A stretch of 64,000 nucleotides of DNA, from contig NZ_JOJL01000014.1 in NCBI RefSeq assembly GCF_000721705.1, forward strand, positions 124,001 through 188,000, in the 5' to 3' direction. Positions 32,271 through 44,382 of the stretch are shown here, one piece after another (position 1 is the first letter of the stretch; the number at the start of each line of letters is the position of its first letter). The position numbers and the translations under genes were made by a program. This DNA comes from Actinoplanes subtropicus. Its GTDB lineage: Bacteria; Actinomycetota; Actinomycetes; Mycobacteriales; Micromonosporaceae. The notes beneath the pieces were generated by a model. It ran no database searches. It was not told the origin of the DNA and worked only from the letters and a program-made list of their open reading frames with translations.

Positions 32271-35200
32271 TCAGCGGTCGTCGCCGAAGTCGGCCTCGAA
32301 CTCCTCGATCTCGTCCTGGTCCAGGTCGAGGACAAAGTCGGAGGCGGTATGTCCCCCCGCCGACGGATCGTCCGCCTGAGCGGCCAGTCCGGACAAGGTG
32401 TCCAGCCATGCCCGGCCCAGCCGCTCGACGTCCTCCTCGGCCAGCAGGCCGCCCGGCCAGCTCAGTACCAACGTCAGTCGCGGGCCCTCGGCCGCGTCCT
32501 CGACCTTTGCCACCGCCTCGAGCGCATGCGGCGAGCCGGGGACCGGACCCGCCGCGCCGTCCACTCCGCCGACGGTCTGCCACATCCGCACACCGGCGGC
32601 GTGCCGGCCCCGGTAGGTGAAGCCGATCCGAGCCGCGGGCAACGCCGCCAGCACCGGCCGGGTCTCCCGGTTGAGGAAGCGCAGCATCCCGTATCCGAGC
32701 CCATCGCCGGGCACCGCCCGCGACTGCTCCTTGACGACCTTCAGCAGTTCTCCGGCCGCCCGGCCGCCGGCCGGTACGCCGGCCCAGTCGATGGCCGCCA
32801 GATCCAGCCGGACCGGGTGCACACTGGTGAACCAGCCCACCGTCCGGGACAGGTCCCACCCGTCGACCGAATGCCGGCCGTGCTCCGCCACGTCGACCAG
32901 CACCGGGCCGCCGCCCCGCCACCGCGCCACCGCACCGGCCAGCCCGGCCAGCAGTACCTCGTGCACCTCGCAGAAGAACACCGCCGGCAACCGTTCCACC
33001 AGCGCCGACGCCGCCGGCCCCGACATCGTCCAGGACCGCGAACAGGTCTCGCCGCTCGCCGGTCCCGGACCGGCGATCGGCCGGTCCTCGACGCCGGCGA
33101 TCGCGTGCCAGCCCGCCAGCTCGGCGACCCGCTCCGGGGTGACCGCCCACTCGCCCAGCCGCGCCGCCCATCGGCGGAACGAGACCGGCACCGGGGGCGG
33201 AGCCGGTTCCCGCCCCGCCGCCAACGCCTCGCAGGCCGCTCGCACATCCGGCACCAGAACCCGCCACGACTCCTCGTCGACCGCGAGGTGATGCACGGCC
33301 ATCACCAAGCGGCCCAGCCGGTCCGGCCCCGCATCGACCCACTCCGCTTGCACCACCGTGCCGTCCGCCGGCCGCAACCGCCCCACCGCGGCTCGCACCG
33401 CCGCCCGCGCGACGTCATCGACCGCGGCCCGGCCGACCGGCACCCGCCGCACCAGATCGGCCGCGTCCACCGACCCGGGGGCACCCACCACCAGCCGTCC
33501 CGGCCGCGCTCGCAGCCGCAACATGTCGTGCCGGTCCACCACGGCCGCCAACCCGGCGCGCAGCACCTCCTCGGTGAGGTCCGCGGGCACGGCGACCACC
33601 ACCCACTGGGCGAACCCGGCGGCCAGCACTCCGTCGCCCAGCAGCCGGGCCACGGGGGTCCACGGCACGTCGCCGGCCGCGCCGGACGGTGGCTCGTTCC
33701 CCGGTTCGACGACCGCCGCGATCCCGGCCGGCGTCCGGTGCTCGAACACCTCGCGCGCGCCGAAGATCAGTCCGTCGCGGCGGGCCCGCGCGGCGAGTCG
33801 CATCGAGGTGATCGAGTCTCCGCCCAGCTCGAAGAAGCTGTCCTCCACGCCGACCCGCTCGAGGCCGAGCACCTCGGCGAACAGGCCGCACAACACCCGT
33901 TCGGCCGGGGTTGCCGGCTCCCGCTCCGAGACGAGGGCGCCGAAGTCGGGGTCGGGCAACGCCTCCCGGTCCACCTTGCCGTTCACCGTCACCGGCAGCG
34001 CGTCGAGCACCAGCACCGCCGCCGGCACCAGGTAGCTCGGCAAGGTCCTCGCCACCTGTTCGCGGAGTCGCACCGGATCCACCCCGGTGCCGGAGACCAC
34101 ATAGCCGATCAGGCGTTCGTCCCGGGCCAGGACCACCGCCTGGTCGACGCCCGGCTGCTCGGTCAGCGCCGTTTCGATCTCGCCCGGCTCCACCCGATAG
34201 CCGCGGATCTTGACTTGGTTGTCGGCCCGCCCGGCGAACACCAGCTCGCCGTCGTCGGTCCAGTACGCCACGTCCCCGGTCCGATACATCCGCTCACCCG
34301 AGGCGAACGGATCGGCGACGAAGCGCTCGCCGGTCAACGCCGGACTGCCCAGGTACCCACGGGCCAGCCCGGCGCCCGCCAGGTAGAGATCGCCCGCGAC
34401 GCCCGGCGGCAGCGGACGCAGGAAGACATCGAGTACGTACAGCCGCCGGCCCGGCAGCGGCCGGCCGATCGGCAGCACCGGCCCGATCCGGTCGCCCGGC
34501 TCGATCGTCATCCAGGACGCGCACAGCGTCGTCTCGGTCGGGCCGTACGAATGCCAGACGCGTAGCCGCGGGCAGGCCTGGCGTACCCGCTCCAGCGCGC
34601 CGATCGGCACCACGTCTCCGCCCGTCGACACGGCGCGGAGCCCGGCGAAGGACTCCGGCGACTCCTGGGCCAGCGCCCGGAACTGACCCGCGGTGAAGTT
34701 CACCGCGGTGAGGCCGTCCGCCACATGGGCCGCGAGGCGCGCCGCGTCGACCACGCCCGGCTCGGCGATCATCACCCGCGCGCCCGACAGCAGCGGCACC
34801 CACACGTCGAACAACGACGCGTCGAAGGTGTGCGGGGCATGCATCAGCACCGTGTCACCGGGGCTCATCTCCCAGCCCGGATCGCCCGCCAGCGCGGCCA
34901 CGCCGCCGTGCGGGATCGCCACGCCCTTCGGCGTACCGGTCGATCCGGAGGTGTACATCACGTACGCCAGGTCGGCCGGCCCGATCACGACCGGCGGGAC
35001 ATCACCCGTGTGCGAGCCGGCCTCCTCGACCGCCAGCCACTCGTAGTCCGGCGGTATCGCGGCGGACGCCCCGGCCCGGCCCAGCACCATCGAGACCCCC
35101 GAGTCGGCCAGCATGAACGCCACCCGGTCGGGCGGGTAACCGGGATCGACCGGCACGAACGCGGCGCCGGCCCGCCACACCCCGAGCCAGGCGGCCAGCA

Positions 35201-36770
35201 CCTCGGCCGATCGCTCCAGCATCACGGCGACGCGGTCGCCGCGCCGCACGCCCCGGTCGATCAGGGCCCGCGCCAGCCGGCCGGACCACTCGTCGAGCTC
35301 CCGGAACGACCAGGACCGCTCCCCGGCCACCATCGCCGTCGCGTCCGGCGCCTTCGCCGCCTGCCGGCGGAACAGCTCGACGGGTGACGATGCGCGCACG
35401 GCCTCGCCGGTCCGGTTCCACCGCTCGACCGTCAGCTCACGGTCGGCCGCTCCGACCACGTCCAGGCGGCCGACCGGGGCCTCCGGCTCGGCGATGATGC
35501 GCCCCAGGACGCGGGTGAGCGCGTCGAGTGCGTCCTCGGCCACCCGGACGCCGACCATCTCCGGGTGGTACTGCGCCTCGGTCTGAAGGCTCTCGCCGGG
35601 GGTGACACCCAGAGCGATCGCGTACGGCGATGCCTGGTGATAATCCCGCAGCGTCAGGCGAAGGCGGCGAGCGCCGCCCGACGCCGCGGCCGGATCGGCG
35701 TAGTTCTCGAAGACCAGGATCGTGTCGAAGCTCGCCCCGCCCAGCTTCTGGATCTCCGGCAACCCGAGATGGTGATGCGTGATGAGCGCGGACTGCCGCT
35801 GCTGCAACTCCGTCAGCATCCGCAGCACCGGCTGTGCGCCGTCCAGCCGTACGCGGACCGGCACGGTGTTGATGAACAGCCCCGCGCACTCCTCCACGCC
35901 GGGCAGCTCGGGTGGACGGCCCGCGACCGTAGCGCCGAAGACCACGTCCGTCCGCCGCGCCAGCCGGCTCAGCACCAACGCCCACGCCCCTTGCACCAAG
36001 GTGTTCAGCGTCAGCTCGTGACGGCGGGCGAACCGGACGAGTGCGGAAGTGAACTCCGGCGAATGGCGGATCACGCGCCGGGCCGGCAGTTCCGGCGCCT
36101 TCCCGGGCGCTTCGGGAGTGCCCAGCGCCGATCCGTCGGCGCCGGACAGCTCGGCCCGCCATGCCGCCCGGGCGGCCTCCTTGTCCTGCCGGTTCAGCCA
36201 GGCCAGATAGTCACGGTAGGAGCCGGCGGGCTTCAGTCCGGTGAGGACACCACCCGCCTCGTAGATGTCGAGGAGATCGGAGCGCAGAATCCCCTGCGAC
36301 CACCCATCCGTCAGCACATGGTGGCTGGTAGTGATCAGGCAGTGTCTCGCCGGGCCGAGCCGGATCAGCACCAGCCGCAGCAGAGGAGCCTTCGCCAGGT
36401 CGAATTTCCGGGCGCGCTCCTTCTCCGCGATCACCTCCACCTCGGCCGACGCGTCGTTCTCGGCCAGATCCGACAGGTCGTACTCGGCCCAGGGGAGCTC
36501 GACCCGCCGGGGAATCAGCTGGACGGTTTCACCGGACTTCCGCCGGTGAAAGCACGCGCGGAGAGCCGCGTGCCGGTCGAGGAGGACCTCCCAGGACCGG
36601 CGGAACAACGCCGCGTCCAGCGGCCCGTCGATGAACTGCGATTCCTGGATGAGATGGAGGTCGGGAGCCGCGTCGTCGAACGAGCTGTGATAGACCATCC
36701 CCTCCTGCGTCGGGGACAGCGGCCAGACTTCCGCAAGCGCCGATGCGGGGGATGTCGCCGAGGTAGTCAC
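32271..36770 (-). CDS. Glycopeptide NRPS module 3 (C-A-T-E with defective E domain)
   Basis: Protein of 1499 residues. C about 1-440 with HHVLTDG; A about 450-960 with pocket read as DAFNSGSLCK; T with LGGDS; E about 1050-1470. The pocket is not one I recognise exactly; Dpg is expected at this position in type III/IV glycopeptides. The E domain keeps [10 protein letters not shown] and RTVGWFT, but its EGHGR motif reads AEHGR (Ala1295 in place of the catalytic Glu) and FNYLGR reads FTYRGR, so it should not epimerise, in line with the L configuration at residue 3. GTG start overlaps the module 1-2 stop (GTGA), GGAGG upstream. The acidic tail ([11 protein letters not shown]) looks like a docking segment. 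Confidence 0.93.
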   Translation of the reverse strand: MTTSATSPASALAEVWPLSPTQEGMVYHSSFDDAAPDLHLIQESQFIDGPLDAALFRRSWEVLLDRHAALRACFHRRKSGETVQLIPRRVELPWAEYDLSDLAENDASAEVEVIAEKERARKFDLAKAPLLRLVLIRLGPARHCLITTSHHVLTDGWSQGILRSDLLDIYEAGGVLTGLKPAGSYRDYLAWLNRQDKEAARAAWRAELSGADGSALGTPEAPGKAPELPARRVIRHSPEFTSALVRFARRHELTLNTLVQGAWALVLSRLARRTDVVFGATVAGRPPELPGVEECAGLFINTVPVRVRLDGAQPVLRMLTELQQRQSALITHHHLGLPEIQKLGGASFDTILVFENYADPAAASGGARRLRLTLRDYHQASPYAIALGVTPGESLQTEAQYHPEMVGVRVAEDALDALTRVLGRIIAEPEAPVGRLDVVGAADRELTVERWNRTGEAVRASSPVELFRRQAAKAPDATAMVAGERSWSFRELDEWSGRLARALIDRGVRRGDRVAVMLERSAEVLAAWLGVWRAGAAFVPVDPGYPPDRVAFMLADSGVSMVLGRAGASAAIPPDYEWLAVEEAGSHTGDVPPVVIGPADLAYVMYTSGSTGTPKGVAIPHGGVAALAGDPGWEMSPGDTVLMHAPHTFDASLFDVWVPLLSGARVMIAEPGVVDAARLAAHVADGLTAVNFTAGQFRALAQESPESFAGLRAVSTGGDVVPIGALERVRQACPRLRVWHSYGPTETTLCASWMTIEPGDRIGPVLPIGRPLPGRRLYVLDVFLRPLPPGVAGDLYLAGAGLARGYLGSPALTGERFVADPFASGERMYRTGDVAYWTDDGELVFAGRADNQVKIRGYRVEPGEIETALTEQPGVDQAVVLARDERLIGYVVSGTGVDPVRLREQVARTLPSYLVPAAVLVLDALPVTVNGKVDREALPDPDFGALVSEREPATPAERVLCGLFAEVLGLERVGVEDSFFELGGDSITSMRLAARARRDGLIFGAREVFEHRTPAGIAAVVEPGNEPPSGAAGDVPWTPVARLLGDGVLAAGFAQWVVVAVPADLTEEVLRAGLAAVVDRHDMLRLRARPGRLVVGAPGSVDAADLVRRVPVGRAAVDDVARAAVRAAVGRLRPADGTVVQAEWVDAGPDRLGRLVMAVHHLAVDEESWRVLVPDVRAACEALAAGREPAPPPVPVSFRRWAARLGEWAVTPERVAELAGWHAIAGVEDRPIAGPGPASGETCSRSWTMSGPAASALVERLPAVFFCEVHEVLLAGLAGAVARWRGGGPVLVDVAEHGRHSVDGWDLSRTVGWFTSVHPVRLDLAAIDWAGVPAGGRAAGELLKVVKEQSRAVPGDGLGYGMLRFLNRETRPVLAALPAARIGFTYRGRHAAGVRMWQTVGGVDGAAGPVPGSPHALEAVAKVEDAAEGPRLTLVLSWPGGLLAEEDVERLGRAWLDTLSGLAAQADDPSAGGHTASDFVLDLDQDEIEEFEADFGDDR

Positions 36771-39700
36771 GATGTCATGCCTCCACCAAGGTCGGCGGCG
36801 ATCGCCTCGAAGGCTTCGATTTCGTCCTGCTCCAGATCAAGGAGGTCGAAGTCGGACGTGGTGTGCCCGCCCGCCGAAGGGTCGGCGACCTGAAGGGCGA
36901 GTCCGGACAACATCTGCGACCAGGTCCGGCCGAAGCGTTCGATCTCCGTCACGTCGAACCGGTCCGCCGGCCAGCTCAGCATCAGCGTCAGCTCCGGGCC
37001 GTCCCGCGTGTCCTGGACGATCGCATTGACCTCCAGCGGGTGGGGCAGGCTCATCGCCGAATCCATCGCGCCGCCGATGGCGCCGATCTGCCGCCACGGC
37101 CGCACCGCGCCATCGCGGGCACCAGCGGGGAACCGGCCCAGGTAGTTGAACGCGATCTCCGGCGACGGAAGCGCCGCCAGCATCGGTCCGGTCTCGTCGT
37201 TGAGGAAACGCAACAGGCCGAAGCCCAGCCCGTCGCCCGGCACCGCTCGCGACTGCTCCTTCACCGCCTTCAGCAACTTGCCGGCCGCCGGACCACCGGC
37301 GAGCACATCCGTCAGATCGATGCCGCCCACCTCCAGGCGCACCGGATGCACGCTGGTGAACCAGCCCACCGTCCGGGACAGATCGGTCCCCGCGATCGGA
37401 TGCCGGCCATGACCCTCCACATCGACCAGCGCGACATCCACGCCGCGCCACCGCGCCACCGCGGCCGCCAATCCGGCCAGCAGCACCTCGTTGATCCCAC
37501 AGTGGAAGGCCGAGGTCACCTTCTCGACGAGTACGCCGGTCAGGTCGCGCGCCAGGGCCCACGATCGGCGTTCCGTCCCGGACGCGGCGGCACGGGTGCG
37601 GTCGACGTCGCCGAACCATGGTTCCGCCCCGCCGAGAACCTCCATCCACGCCGCCAGTTCCCCCACCCGCTCCGTGGAGACAGCCCACTCGCCCAGCAGT
37701 CGCGCCCACCGCCGGAACGAGATGTCGACCGGGTCGAGCGCCGGTTTCCCGCCCGCCGCCACGGCTTCGCAGGCCGTCCGCAGGTCCGGCAGCAGAACAC
37801 CCCACGACACCGCATCGACCACGAGGTGGTGCGCCACCAGTACGAGCCGGCCGATCCGGCCGGGGCCCGCATCCACCCACACCACCCGGAACACCGCACC
37901 GTTCTCCGGGGCCAGCCCGGCGGCCGCCGACCGGGCGACGCGGTCCGCGATCTCGTCCGCCTCCCCGGCACCGGCCGGGACCCGCTCGACCAGCCCCGCC
38001 ACGTCCACCGAACCGCGCTCGCCCACCACCAACCGCCCCGGCTCCGCCCGCATCCGCAGCACGTCGTGGACATCGATCACGGCCGCCAACCCCGCGACCA
38101 ACACCTCAGGGACCAGATCCGCGGGCGCGCCCGCCACCACCCACTGCGCGAACCCGGCCCGCACGACGCCGTCGCCCAGCATCCGCATCACCGGCGTCCA
38201 CCCGACCTGGCCGACACCGTCGGCCGGCGCGGCCTGATCGGATTGCGACCGCCGCGACTCCGCCACCAGCCGGGCAAGCCGCTCCGGCGTCCTCAGCTCG
38301 AAGACGTCACGGGCGATGAAGGCCAGCCCGGCCCGCCGAGCCCGCGCGACCAGTTGCATCGACGAAATGGAGTCCCCGCCCACCTCGAAGAAGCTGTCGT
38401 CGACGCTCACCCGCTCCAGGCCCAGCACCTCGGCGAACAGATCGCACATCGCCCGCTCGACGTCGGTGCGCGGCTCCCGGACCGCCGGACCGGCCGCAAA
38501 ATCGGGATCGGGCAGCGCGCTCCGATCGAGCTTCCCGTTCGGGGTGGTGGGCAGCGTTCCGAGCGCCACCACCATCGCGGGCACCAGATGCGGGGGCAAC
38601 CGCGACGCGAGATCCTCCCGTACCGCCTGCGGGTCGATCTCACCCGGAGACACATAGGCCAGCAGCCGGTCCTCGCGGACGGTCACGGCGGCCCGGGTCA
38701 CCCCCGGGTAGCCGGTCAGAACCGACTCGACCTCGCCGGGCTCCACCCGAAACCCGCGAACCTTCACCTGGTCATCCGCGCGCCCGGCGAACACCAACTC
38801 GCCGCGGTCCGTCCGGTACGCCAGGTCTCCGGTCCGATACATCCGCTCCCCCGAGGCGAACGGATCGGCCACGAACCGCTCAGCCGTCAGCCCCGCCCGG
38901 TTCAGGTAGCCCCGGGCCAGCCCGCACCCGGCCACATACAGCTCACCGGTGATCCCGGGGGGCAGCGGCCGCAGGAAAGCGTCGAGCACGTAACAGCGGC
39001 TGCCCGCGATCGGCATCCCGATCGGGACCACGTCCCGGCCCGGCGCCAGCGGCGGGCTCATCGTCGCGCACACCGTGGTCTCCGTCGGCCCGTACGCGTT
39101 GACCAACCGGCGTCCCGCCGACCAGCGCTCGGCCAGGCTCGGCGGGCAGGACTCCCCCGCCACCACCACGGTCTCCAGCCGCTCCGGCAGCGCATCGGCC
39201 GTGGCCAGCACCGTCGGCGGAACGGTCACGTGCGTGACCTCCCACCGCTCCAGCGCCTCGGCCAGCGACACCCGGGGCGGCATGTCCCGCGCGGGTGCCA
39301 GCACCAGCGTGGCCCCCGACAGCAGCGCCATCAACATCTCCGAAACCACGGCGTCGAAGCCCAGGGCCGCGAACTGCAGGACCCTCGAGGACTCGGACAC
39401 ACCGAACCGGTCGATCTGCGCCGCCGCCAGATTGCCCAGCCCGGTGTGCGGAACGACGACCCCCTTCGGCGTGCCCGTCGACCCCGAGGTGTAGATCACG
39501 TACGCCGCGTCGTCCGGGCCCGCCCACGGCAGCGGCGCGTCGGAGCCGCCGGCGGGATCCACTTCGTCGGCCACGACCAGCCGATCCGCGAATTCGCCCG
39601 GCACCGCCGAGCGCGTCGCCCCCACGCAGACCACCGCCACCGGATCGGCGTCGCCGAGAATCCACGCCAGGCGTTCGGCGGGATAGTCGGGGTCCACCGG

Positions 39701-42700
39701 CACGAAGGCACCCCCGGCCAGCGACACCCCCAGCATCCCGACGACCGACCACGCCCCGCGGCCGACCACCACACCGACCCGGCTCTCCCGCCGCACTTCG
39801 CGTGCTCGTAACGCCGCCGCCAACGCCGAGGCCCGGTCCCACAACCCCGCGAACGTGAGTTCGCCGTCGCCGTCGACCACGGCGACATCGTCCGGCCGCT
39901 GCCGAACCACCCGATCGACCAACGCGGGCAGGGAGAGCCCCACCACCGGCGCCCCGGCGAAGCCGGGCACCCGGCCCTCGCCCACGCCCGTCCGGCCCAC
40001 CAGCCCGCAGGGATCGGCGGCCAGCTCGCCGAGAACGCCGGCGAACCACCCCAGGACCGATTCGGCCACTGTCTCCTCGACCTGTCCCGGCCGGTAGATG
40101 AGCTGGACCCGGAGGTGGTCGCCCGGCAGGATGCCCAGGGTCAGCGGATAGTGGGTCCCCTCGACCGTGCCGAGATAGGTGAACCGGCCGGCGTGGTCTC
40201 GCGGATAGTTCTCGAACACCAGCAGGGTGTCGAACCCGGCGCCCGGGCCGGCCGCCTTCTGAATCTCCGGCAGCCCCAGATGCTGATGCGGCGTCAGATC
40301 GGCCCGGCGGCGCTGCAGATCGGCGAGCAGGTCGACGACCTTCTGCCGGCCGTCGAGCGACACCCGGACCGGTACCGTGTTCATCATCAGGCCCGGCATG
40401 GACTCCACCCCCGCGAGCTCCGCGGGACGGCAGGCGATCGTGGTGCCGAACACCACCTCGGACCGCCGTGCGAGTCGCGCCAGCACCATCGCCCACGCGC
40501 CCTGCATCACCGTGTTCAGCGTCAGCGAGTAACGGCGGGTCAACTCGGTCAGCCGGGCGAGCAGATCCGGCGTCAAGTAAGCGACGCGGTACTCGTAATC
40601 CGTCCCGGCGGCCGCCCTGGCGATCGTCGTGGGTTCGTCGAGGCCGGACAGCTCCGCCCGCCAGGCCACCCGGGCCGCCGCCCGGTCCTGCCGGTCCAGC
40701 CAGGCCAGGTAGTCGCGATAGGACGCCACCCGCGTCCGATCCGGCAACTCCCCGGCGGCGTATGCCTCCGCCACCTCGTTGAGGATGATCGATACCGACC
40801 AGCCGTCGGTCAGGATGTGGTGATGGACGACCAGCAGCCGGTGCCGGCCCTCGCCGTACCGGATCAGCACGAACCGGAACAACGGCGCCCGGGCCAGATC
40901 GAACCGCTGCTCCTGTTCCCGTCCGGCCAGGGCCTCGACGGCAGCGTCGATGTCGCCCGCACCGGTCAGATCCACCTCTCGCCACGGCAGCTCGACGTGC
41001 CCGGCGACGGCCTGCACCGAGTTGCCGGACGCCAGCCGGTGAAAGCTCACCCGTAATTCGGGATGCCGCGCGAAGACCTCATCCCACGCGGCCCGCAGCC
41101 GGGCGACGTCCACCGGCCCGTGCCATTCCAGGATCCACTGGGCCTGGTAGATGTCCGGACCCTCGTCGTCGAGGGTCGACTGGAAGAGCAACCCCTCCTG
41201 GAGCGGCGCCGCCGGCCAGACCTCGCGCGCTTCCGGGACGGCGACCGCCAGCTCCGCCTCGTCCTCCGCCGTCATCGTGACCAGCGGCCGGACGAGCGGT
41301 TCGCCGGGCGGTACGGCGCGCGCCACGGCGGCCAGCCGGGCGGGAGTCCGCTCGCCGAAGATCTGGGCGGTCGTGACCGACAGGGCGGCCTTCGACGCGC
41401 GGGCCGCGAGCCGCATGGCGGTGATCGAGTCGCCGCCCAGCTCGAAGAAGTTCTCGTCGACGCCGACCCGGTCGAGGCCGAGCACCTCGGCGAACAGGCC
41501 GCACAGGACGCCCTCCGACTCGGTGCCGGGTTCCCGGCCCGTCGCCTTCGCCACGAAGACGGGCGCCGGCAGCGCCGCGCGATCCACCTTGCCGTTCCCG
41601 GTCAGGGGCAGCGCCGCCAGCGGGACCACCACGGCCGGGACCATGTACACCGGCAGCACCGCGGCCAGTCGCTCCCGGATGAGAACAGGATCGGTATCCG
41701 CGGCCGCCACCACATAGGCGATCAGGCGCTCATCGACGACCGTCACCAGGGCCTCGCGGACCTCGCGCTGAGCCGTCAACGCGGCCTCGACCTCGCCGGG
41801 CTCGATCCGGAACCCGCGGACCTTGACCTGGTCGTCGCCCCGCCCCGCGAAGACCAGCGCACCGTCGTCGCTCCACCGGGCGAGATCCCCGGTACGGTAC
41901 ATCCTCTTGCCGGGTACGGACGGATCGGCGACGAACCGCTCCGCGGTCAGCCCCGCTCGGTCCAGGTAACCGTCCGCCAGACCGGCGCCGGAGAGATAGA
42001 GATCTCCCACCACGCCCGGCGCCACGGGCCGCAGCGACGCGTCGAGAACGTACGCGCGGCGGCCCGGCAGCGGACGGCCGATCGGCAGCACCGCGCCCGG
42101 TACGTCACCGGGCTCGAGCAGATGCCAGGTAGCGCAGAGGGTTGTCTCCGTCGGGCCGTACAGATGGCGGATGCGCGCCCGGGGACAGGACGCCCGTACG
42201 GTCTCCACCGCGCGCAGGGGTACCACATCGCCGCCGGTCAGCACCTCATGGAGACCCGCGAACGACTCGGCGGACTCCTCCGCGACCGCGCGGAAGCTCC
42301 CCGCCGTCAGGTGCACCCTCGTCACCCCGGCCGCGACCGCCTCGCGCAGGCGCCGGGCATCCACCGGGCCCGGCTCGGCGATCACCACCCGGGCGCCCGA
42401 CACCAGCGGCACCCAGATCTCGAACAGGGAAGCGTCGAAGGCGTACGGCGCGTGCATGAGAATCGCGTCGCCGGGCTCGACCGACCAGCCGGGGCTGCCC
42501 ACCAACTCGGCAACGCTCCGATGCGGGACGGCCACGCCCTTCGGCGTGCCCGTCGATCCGGAGGTGTACATGACGTACGCGAGGTCGCCCGGGCGCGCCG
42601 CAACCCGCGGCACGCCGCCGGCGTCTTCGCCGGTGACCACGATCGACTCGATTCCCTCCGGCACGCCGGCGCGCGTCGCGGGCGAGCACACCATCAGGGA

Positions 42701-43036
42701 CGTGCCGGAGTCGGCCACCATGAACGACACCCGCCGCGTGGGGTAGGCGGCGTCCACCGGCACGTACGCCGCCCCTGTCCGCCACACGGCGCAAAGGGTC
42801 ACCACCAGGTCGGCCGAGCGGTCCATCATGACCGCGACACGGTCGCCCCGGCGGACCCCGCGGCCGGCCAAACGCCGGGACATCCGACCCGCAAGCTCGT
42901 CCAGCTGCCGGTACGTCAGAATCCGCTTCCCGTCGACCACGGCCACCGCGTCGGGCCGCTGTTCCACCTGCCGGGCAAGCAGATCGAGGACCGTCGGTGT
43001 GGCGTGTGCTGCGGAATTCATCGTGCCCTTCACCAC
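36767..43036 (-). CDS. Glycopeptide NRPS modules 1-2 (A-T / C-A-T-E)
   Basis: Protein of 2089 residues that starts the heptapeptide. Module 1: A about 13-490, pocket DAFHLGLLCK (Hpg), A10 [10 protein letters not shown] with LGGDS (Ser537), no E. Module 2: C from about 605 with HHILTDG, A with pocket DASTVAAVCK (Tyr/beta-hydroxytyrosine), T with VGGDS, E with [15 protein letters not shown] and FNYLGR all intact. The C-terminal tail ([11 protein letters not shown]) probably docks to module 3. Starts at the GTG at 43036; an ATG at 43021 is equally possible. A Bbr-like operator lies 60 bp upstream, so this is the first gene of the NRPS transcript. Same layout as teicoplanin Tcp9. Confidence 0.95.
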   Translation of the reverse strand: MVKGTMNSAAHATPTVLDLLARQVEQRPDAVAVVDGKRILTYRQLDELAGRMSRRLAGRGVRRGDRVAVMMDRSADLVVTLCAVWRTGAAYVPVDAAYPTRRVSFMVADSGTSLMVCSPATRAGVPEGIESIVVTGEDAGGVPRVAARPGDLAYVMYTSGSTGTPKGVAVPHRSVAELVGSPGWSVEPGDAILMHAPYAFDASLFEIWVPLVSGARVVIAEPGPVDARRLREAVAAGVTRVHLTAGSFRAVAEESAESFAGLHEVLTGGDVVPLRAVETVRASCPRARIRHLYGPTETTLCATWHLLEPGDVPGAVLPIGRPLPGRRAYVLDASLRPVAPGVVGDLYLSGAGLADGYLDRAGLTAERFVADPSVPGKRMYRTGDLARWSDDGALVFAGRGDDQVKVRGFRIEPGEVEAALTAQREVREALVTVVDERLIAYVVAAADTDPVLIRERLAAVLPVYMVPAVVVPLAALPLTGNGKVDRAALPAPVFVAKATGREPGTESEGVLCGLFAEVLGLDRVGVDENFFELGGDSITAMRLAARASKAALSVTTAQIFGERTPARLAAVARAVPPGEPLVRPLVTMTAEDEAELAVAVPEAREVWPAAPLQEGLLFQSTLDDEGPDIYQAQWILEWHGPVDVARLRAAWDEVFARHPELRVSFHRLASGNSVQAVAGHVELPWREVDLTGAGDIDAAVEALAGREQEQRFDLARAPLFRFVLIRYGEGRHRLLVVHHHILTDGWSVSIILNEVAEAYAAGELPDRTRVASYRDYLAWLDRQDRAAARVAWRAELSGLDEPTTIARAAAGTDYEYRVAYLTPDLLARLTELTRRYSLTLNTVMQGAWAMVLARLARRSEVVFGTTIACRPAELAGVESMPGLMMNTVPVRVSLDGRQKVVDLLADLQRRRADLTPHQHLGLPEIQKAAGPGAGFDTLLVFENYPRDHAGRFTYLGTVEGTHYPLTLGILPGDHLRVQLIYRPGQVEETVAESVLGWFAGVLGELAADPCGLVGRTGVGEGRVPGFAGAPVVGLSLPALVDRVVRQRPDDVAVVDGDGELTFAGLWDRASALAAALRAREVRRESRVGVVVGRGAWSVVGMLGVSLAGGAFVPVDPDYPAERLAWILGDADPVAVVCVGATRSAVPGEFADRLVVADEVDPAGGSDAPLPWAGPDDAAYVIYTSGSTGTPKGVVVPHTGLGNLAAAQIDRFGVSESSRVLQFAALGFDAVVSEMLMALLSGATLVLAPARDMPPRVSLAEALERWEVTHVTVPPTVLATADALPERLETVVVAGESCPPSLAERWSAGRRLVNAYGPTETTVCATMSPPLAPGRDVVPIGMPIAGSRCYVLDAFLRPLPPGITGELYVAGCGLARGYLNRAGLTAERFVADPFASGERMYRTGDLAYRTDRGELVFAGRADDQVKVRGFRVEPGEVESVLTGYPGVTRAAVTVREDRLLAYVSPGEIDPQAVREDLASRLPPHLVPAMVVALGTLPTTPNGKLDRSALPDPDFAAGPAVREPRTDVERAMCDLFAEVLGLERVSVDDSFFEVGGDSISSMQLVARARRAGLAFIARDVFELRTPERLARLVAESRRSQSDQAAPADGVGQVGWTPVMRMLGDGVVRAGFAQWVVAGAPADLVPEVLVAGLAAVIDVHDVLRMRAEPGRLVVGERGSVDVAGLVERVPAGAGEADEIADRVARSAAAGLAPENGAVFRVVWVDAGPGRIGRLVLVAHHLVVDAVSWGVLLPDLRTACEAVAAGGKPALDPVDISFRRWARLLGEWAVSTERVGELAAWMEVLGGAEPWFGDVDRTRAAASGTERRSWALARDLTGVLVEKVTSAFHCGINEVLLAGLAAAVARWRGVDVALVDVEGHGRHPIAGTDLSRTVGWFTSVHPVRLEVGGIDLTDVLAGGPAAGKLLKAVKEQSRAVPGDGLGFGLLRFLNDETGPMLAALPSPEIAFNYLGRFPAGARDGAVRPWRQIGAIGGAMDSAMSLPHPLEVNAIVQDTRDGPELTLMLSWPADRFDVTEIERFGRTWSQMLSGLALQVADPSAGGHTTSDFDLLDLEQDEIEAFEAIAADLGGGMTS

Positions 43037-43095
43037 CTCTGGTGCGTCGGCTCGCCGTTCGAATCATGCTGATCGGAGTCGATGTCCACGAGGCA

Positions 43096-43124
43096 GTCCA
43101 AGCGAGCCTTCCGGACACTTGGAC
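43096..43124. promoter_or_regulatory. Bbr/StrR-like operator 2 (upstream of NRPS operon)
   Basis: GTCCAAGCG-N11-CACTTGGAC, with the same flanking conserved block (TCCACGAG, ATCATGC) as the other two copies. It ends 60 bp before the first NRPS start codon in the 127-bp gap after the methyltransferase gene, and is probably the activator site for the NRPS transcript. Confidence 0.8.
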
Positions 43125-43162
43125 TGACCGCCGGCCGGGCGTGTGGTCGCGGATCCGCCTTT

Positions 43163-44206
43163 CTAGGGCTTGGTACCGGCGACCAGCGCGTGCTCGAACG
43201 GCAGATCGCCGACGGCCTCGACCCGCTCGCATCCGGCCCGCCGCAGCCACGCCGCGATCTCCGGCACCGGCCAGGCCATGCCCCGGCCGGTGGCAAGGAT
43301 GTTCAGGTAGAGCGACAGCCGGGCAGCCAGCGGGCCGCCCCGCTCGTCGTCGGCGGCGCTGAACCCGTACACCGAGATCCTGCCGCCCGACGGCAGCACC
43401 TCGAACGCCTTGGTCACCAGCGCCATCGCCTGCTCGGCCGAGACGGTGTCCAGGACGTGGCTGAACAGCACATGGTCGGGGCCGGCCGGGAACGGGTCGG
43501 CGAGCATGTCGGACGAGCAGAACTCGACCCGGCCGGTGAGATCGGCCGGAAGGCGGGTCTTGGCCATGTCGATGACGTTCGGGAGGTCGAGCAGCGTGGC
43601 GGTGAGGTGCTCGTGGGCACGCAGCAGGTGGGTGCAGTTCGTGCCGGCTCCGGCGCCGACGTCCAGAAGGTGCCGGGTCGCCGCGACGTCGAGGTTGTCC
43701 AGCAGGCCGGGCATGGTCTGCAGGGTGAAGGCCGACATGGCCGAGTGGAAGATCTCGGCCAGCTCCGCGTCGTGGGCCAGGCGCTCGTACAGGGTCCCCT
43801 CGGTGCCCTCATGGGCGTCGATGCCGCTGTTCGTACCGGCGGTCAGGGCTGTGGTCATCTGGTGGAAGGCGGGGTAGTACAGCGTCTTCCAGCTGCGCAG
43901 GATGTGGCGCCAGCTCTCCGGGCCGGTGGCGGCGAGCAGGCGTTCGGCAACCGGGTGGTTGGCGTACGCGCCGGCCGTCTTCGTGGCCAGACCGGAGGCG
44001 GTCAGCCCGAGCATGAGCACCCGCAGCTTGTGCGGCTCCATCCCGGTGAACTCGACAAGCTCGGCCGCGGTGGCTGTGCCACGGCCGGAGAGGAAGTCGA
44101 ACACCCCCAGCTCGACGCCGGTCACCACGGCGTTGAACAACGCCGGGCCATTGACGATCAGCTGAAAACGACGGTATACGTCGTCCGACTCCCTCAACTC
44201 ATTCAT
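43163..44206 (-). CDS. O-methyltransferase, hydroxyneurosporene/acetylserotonin (Methyltransf_2) family
   Basis: About 347 residues. An N-terminal winged-helix dimerisation region (LFNAVVTGVELGVFDFLSG) precedes a SAM domain with HLLDVGAGAGTNCTHLL and the late motif PSGGRISVYGFSA. Plant-COMT-like bacterial enzymes of this family methylate hydroxyl groups on phenols or polyketides. I use the ATG at 44206, with AGGAAGGG about 9 nt upstream; the frame opens earlier at 44239. It sits between two Bbr-like operators, upstream of the NRPS genes, so it is regulated with the cluster. A phenolic or carboxyl O-methylation of the glycopeptide is possible, but no specific target can be read. Confidence 0.75.
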   Translation of the reverse strand: MNELRESDDVYRRFQLIVNGPALFNAVVTGVELGVFDFLSGRGTATAAELVEFTGMEPHKLRVLMLGLTASGLATKTAGAYANHPVAERLLAATGPESWRHILRSWKTLYYPAFHQMTTALTAGTNSGIDAHEGTEGTLYERLAHDAELAEIFHSAMSAFTLQTMPGLLDNLDVAATRHLLDVGAGAGTNCTHLLRAHEHLTATLLDLPNVIDMAKTRLPADLTGRVEFCSSDMLADPFPAGPDHVLFSHVLDTVSAEQAMALVTKAFEVLPSGGRISVYGFSAADDERGGPLAARLSLYLNILATGRGMAWPVPEIAAWLRRAGCERVEAVGDLPFEHALVAGTKP

Positions 44207-44295
44207 TGATCCGGTCCCTTCCTGCCTATCCGTCATCACGACACGTCAGGTAAGCGAGATCCATCATGCGGAACGGGGCCGGTGTCCACGAGGCG

Positions 44296-44324
44296 GTCCA
44301 AGCGAGCATTTTCGACGCTTGGAC
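44296..44324. promoter_or_regulatory. Bbr/StrR-like operator 3 (upstream of O-methyltransferase)
   Basis: Perfect 9-bp inverted repeat GTCCAAGCG-N11-CGCTTGGAC. About 90 bp before the chosen methyltransferase start (57 bp before the alternative start at 44239) and on the far side of the divergent vanH-like gene. Shares the flanking TCCACGAG and ATCATGC blocks with the other two copies. Confidence 0.8.
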
Positions 44325-44382
44325 AGCCGGATCACGACCCGTTGTCGCCTCTCTCATGGAGGCGAAACATGGGGGCGAAACC

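Noticed and set aside
28329..34565. Very long plus-strand open frame (over 2000 codons) opposite the NRPS genes
   Set aside because: Antisense frame of GC-rich NRPS coding DNA. It lacks domain motifs and has a composition rich in R, P, G, H and Q. Similar frames at 21363-25019, 17030-20155 and 36863-39811 were dismissed for the same reason.
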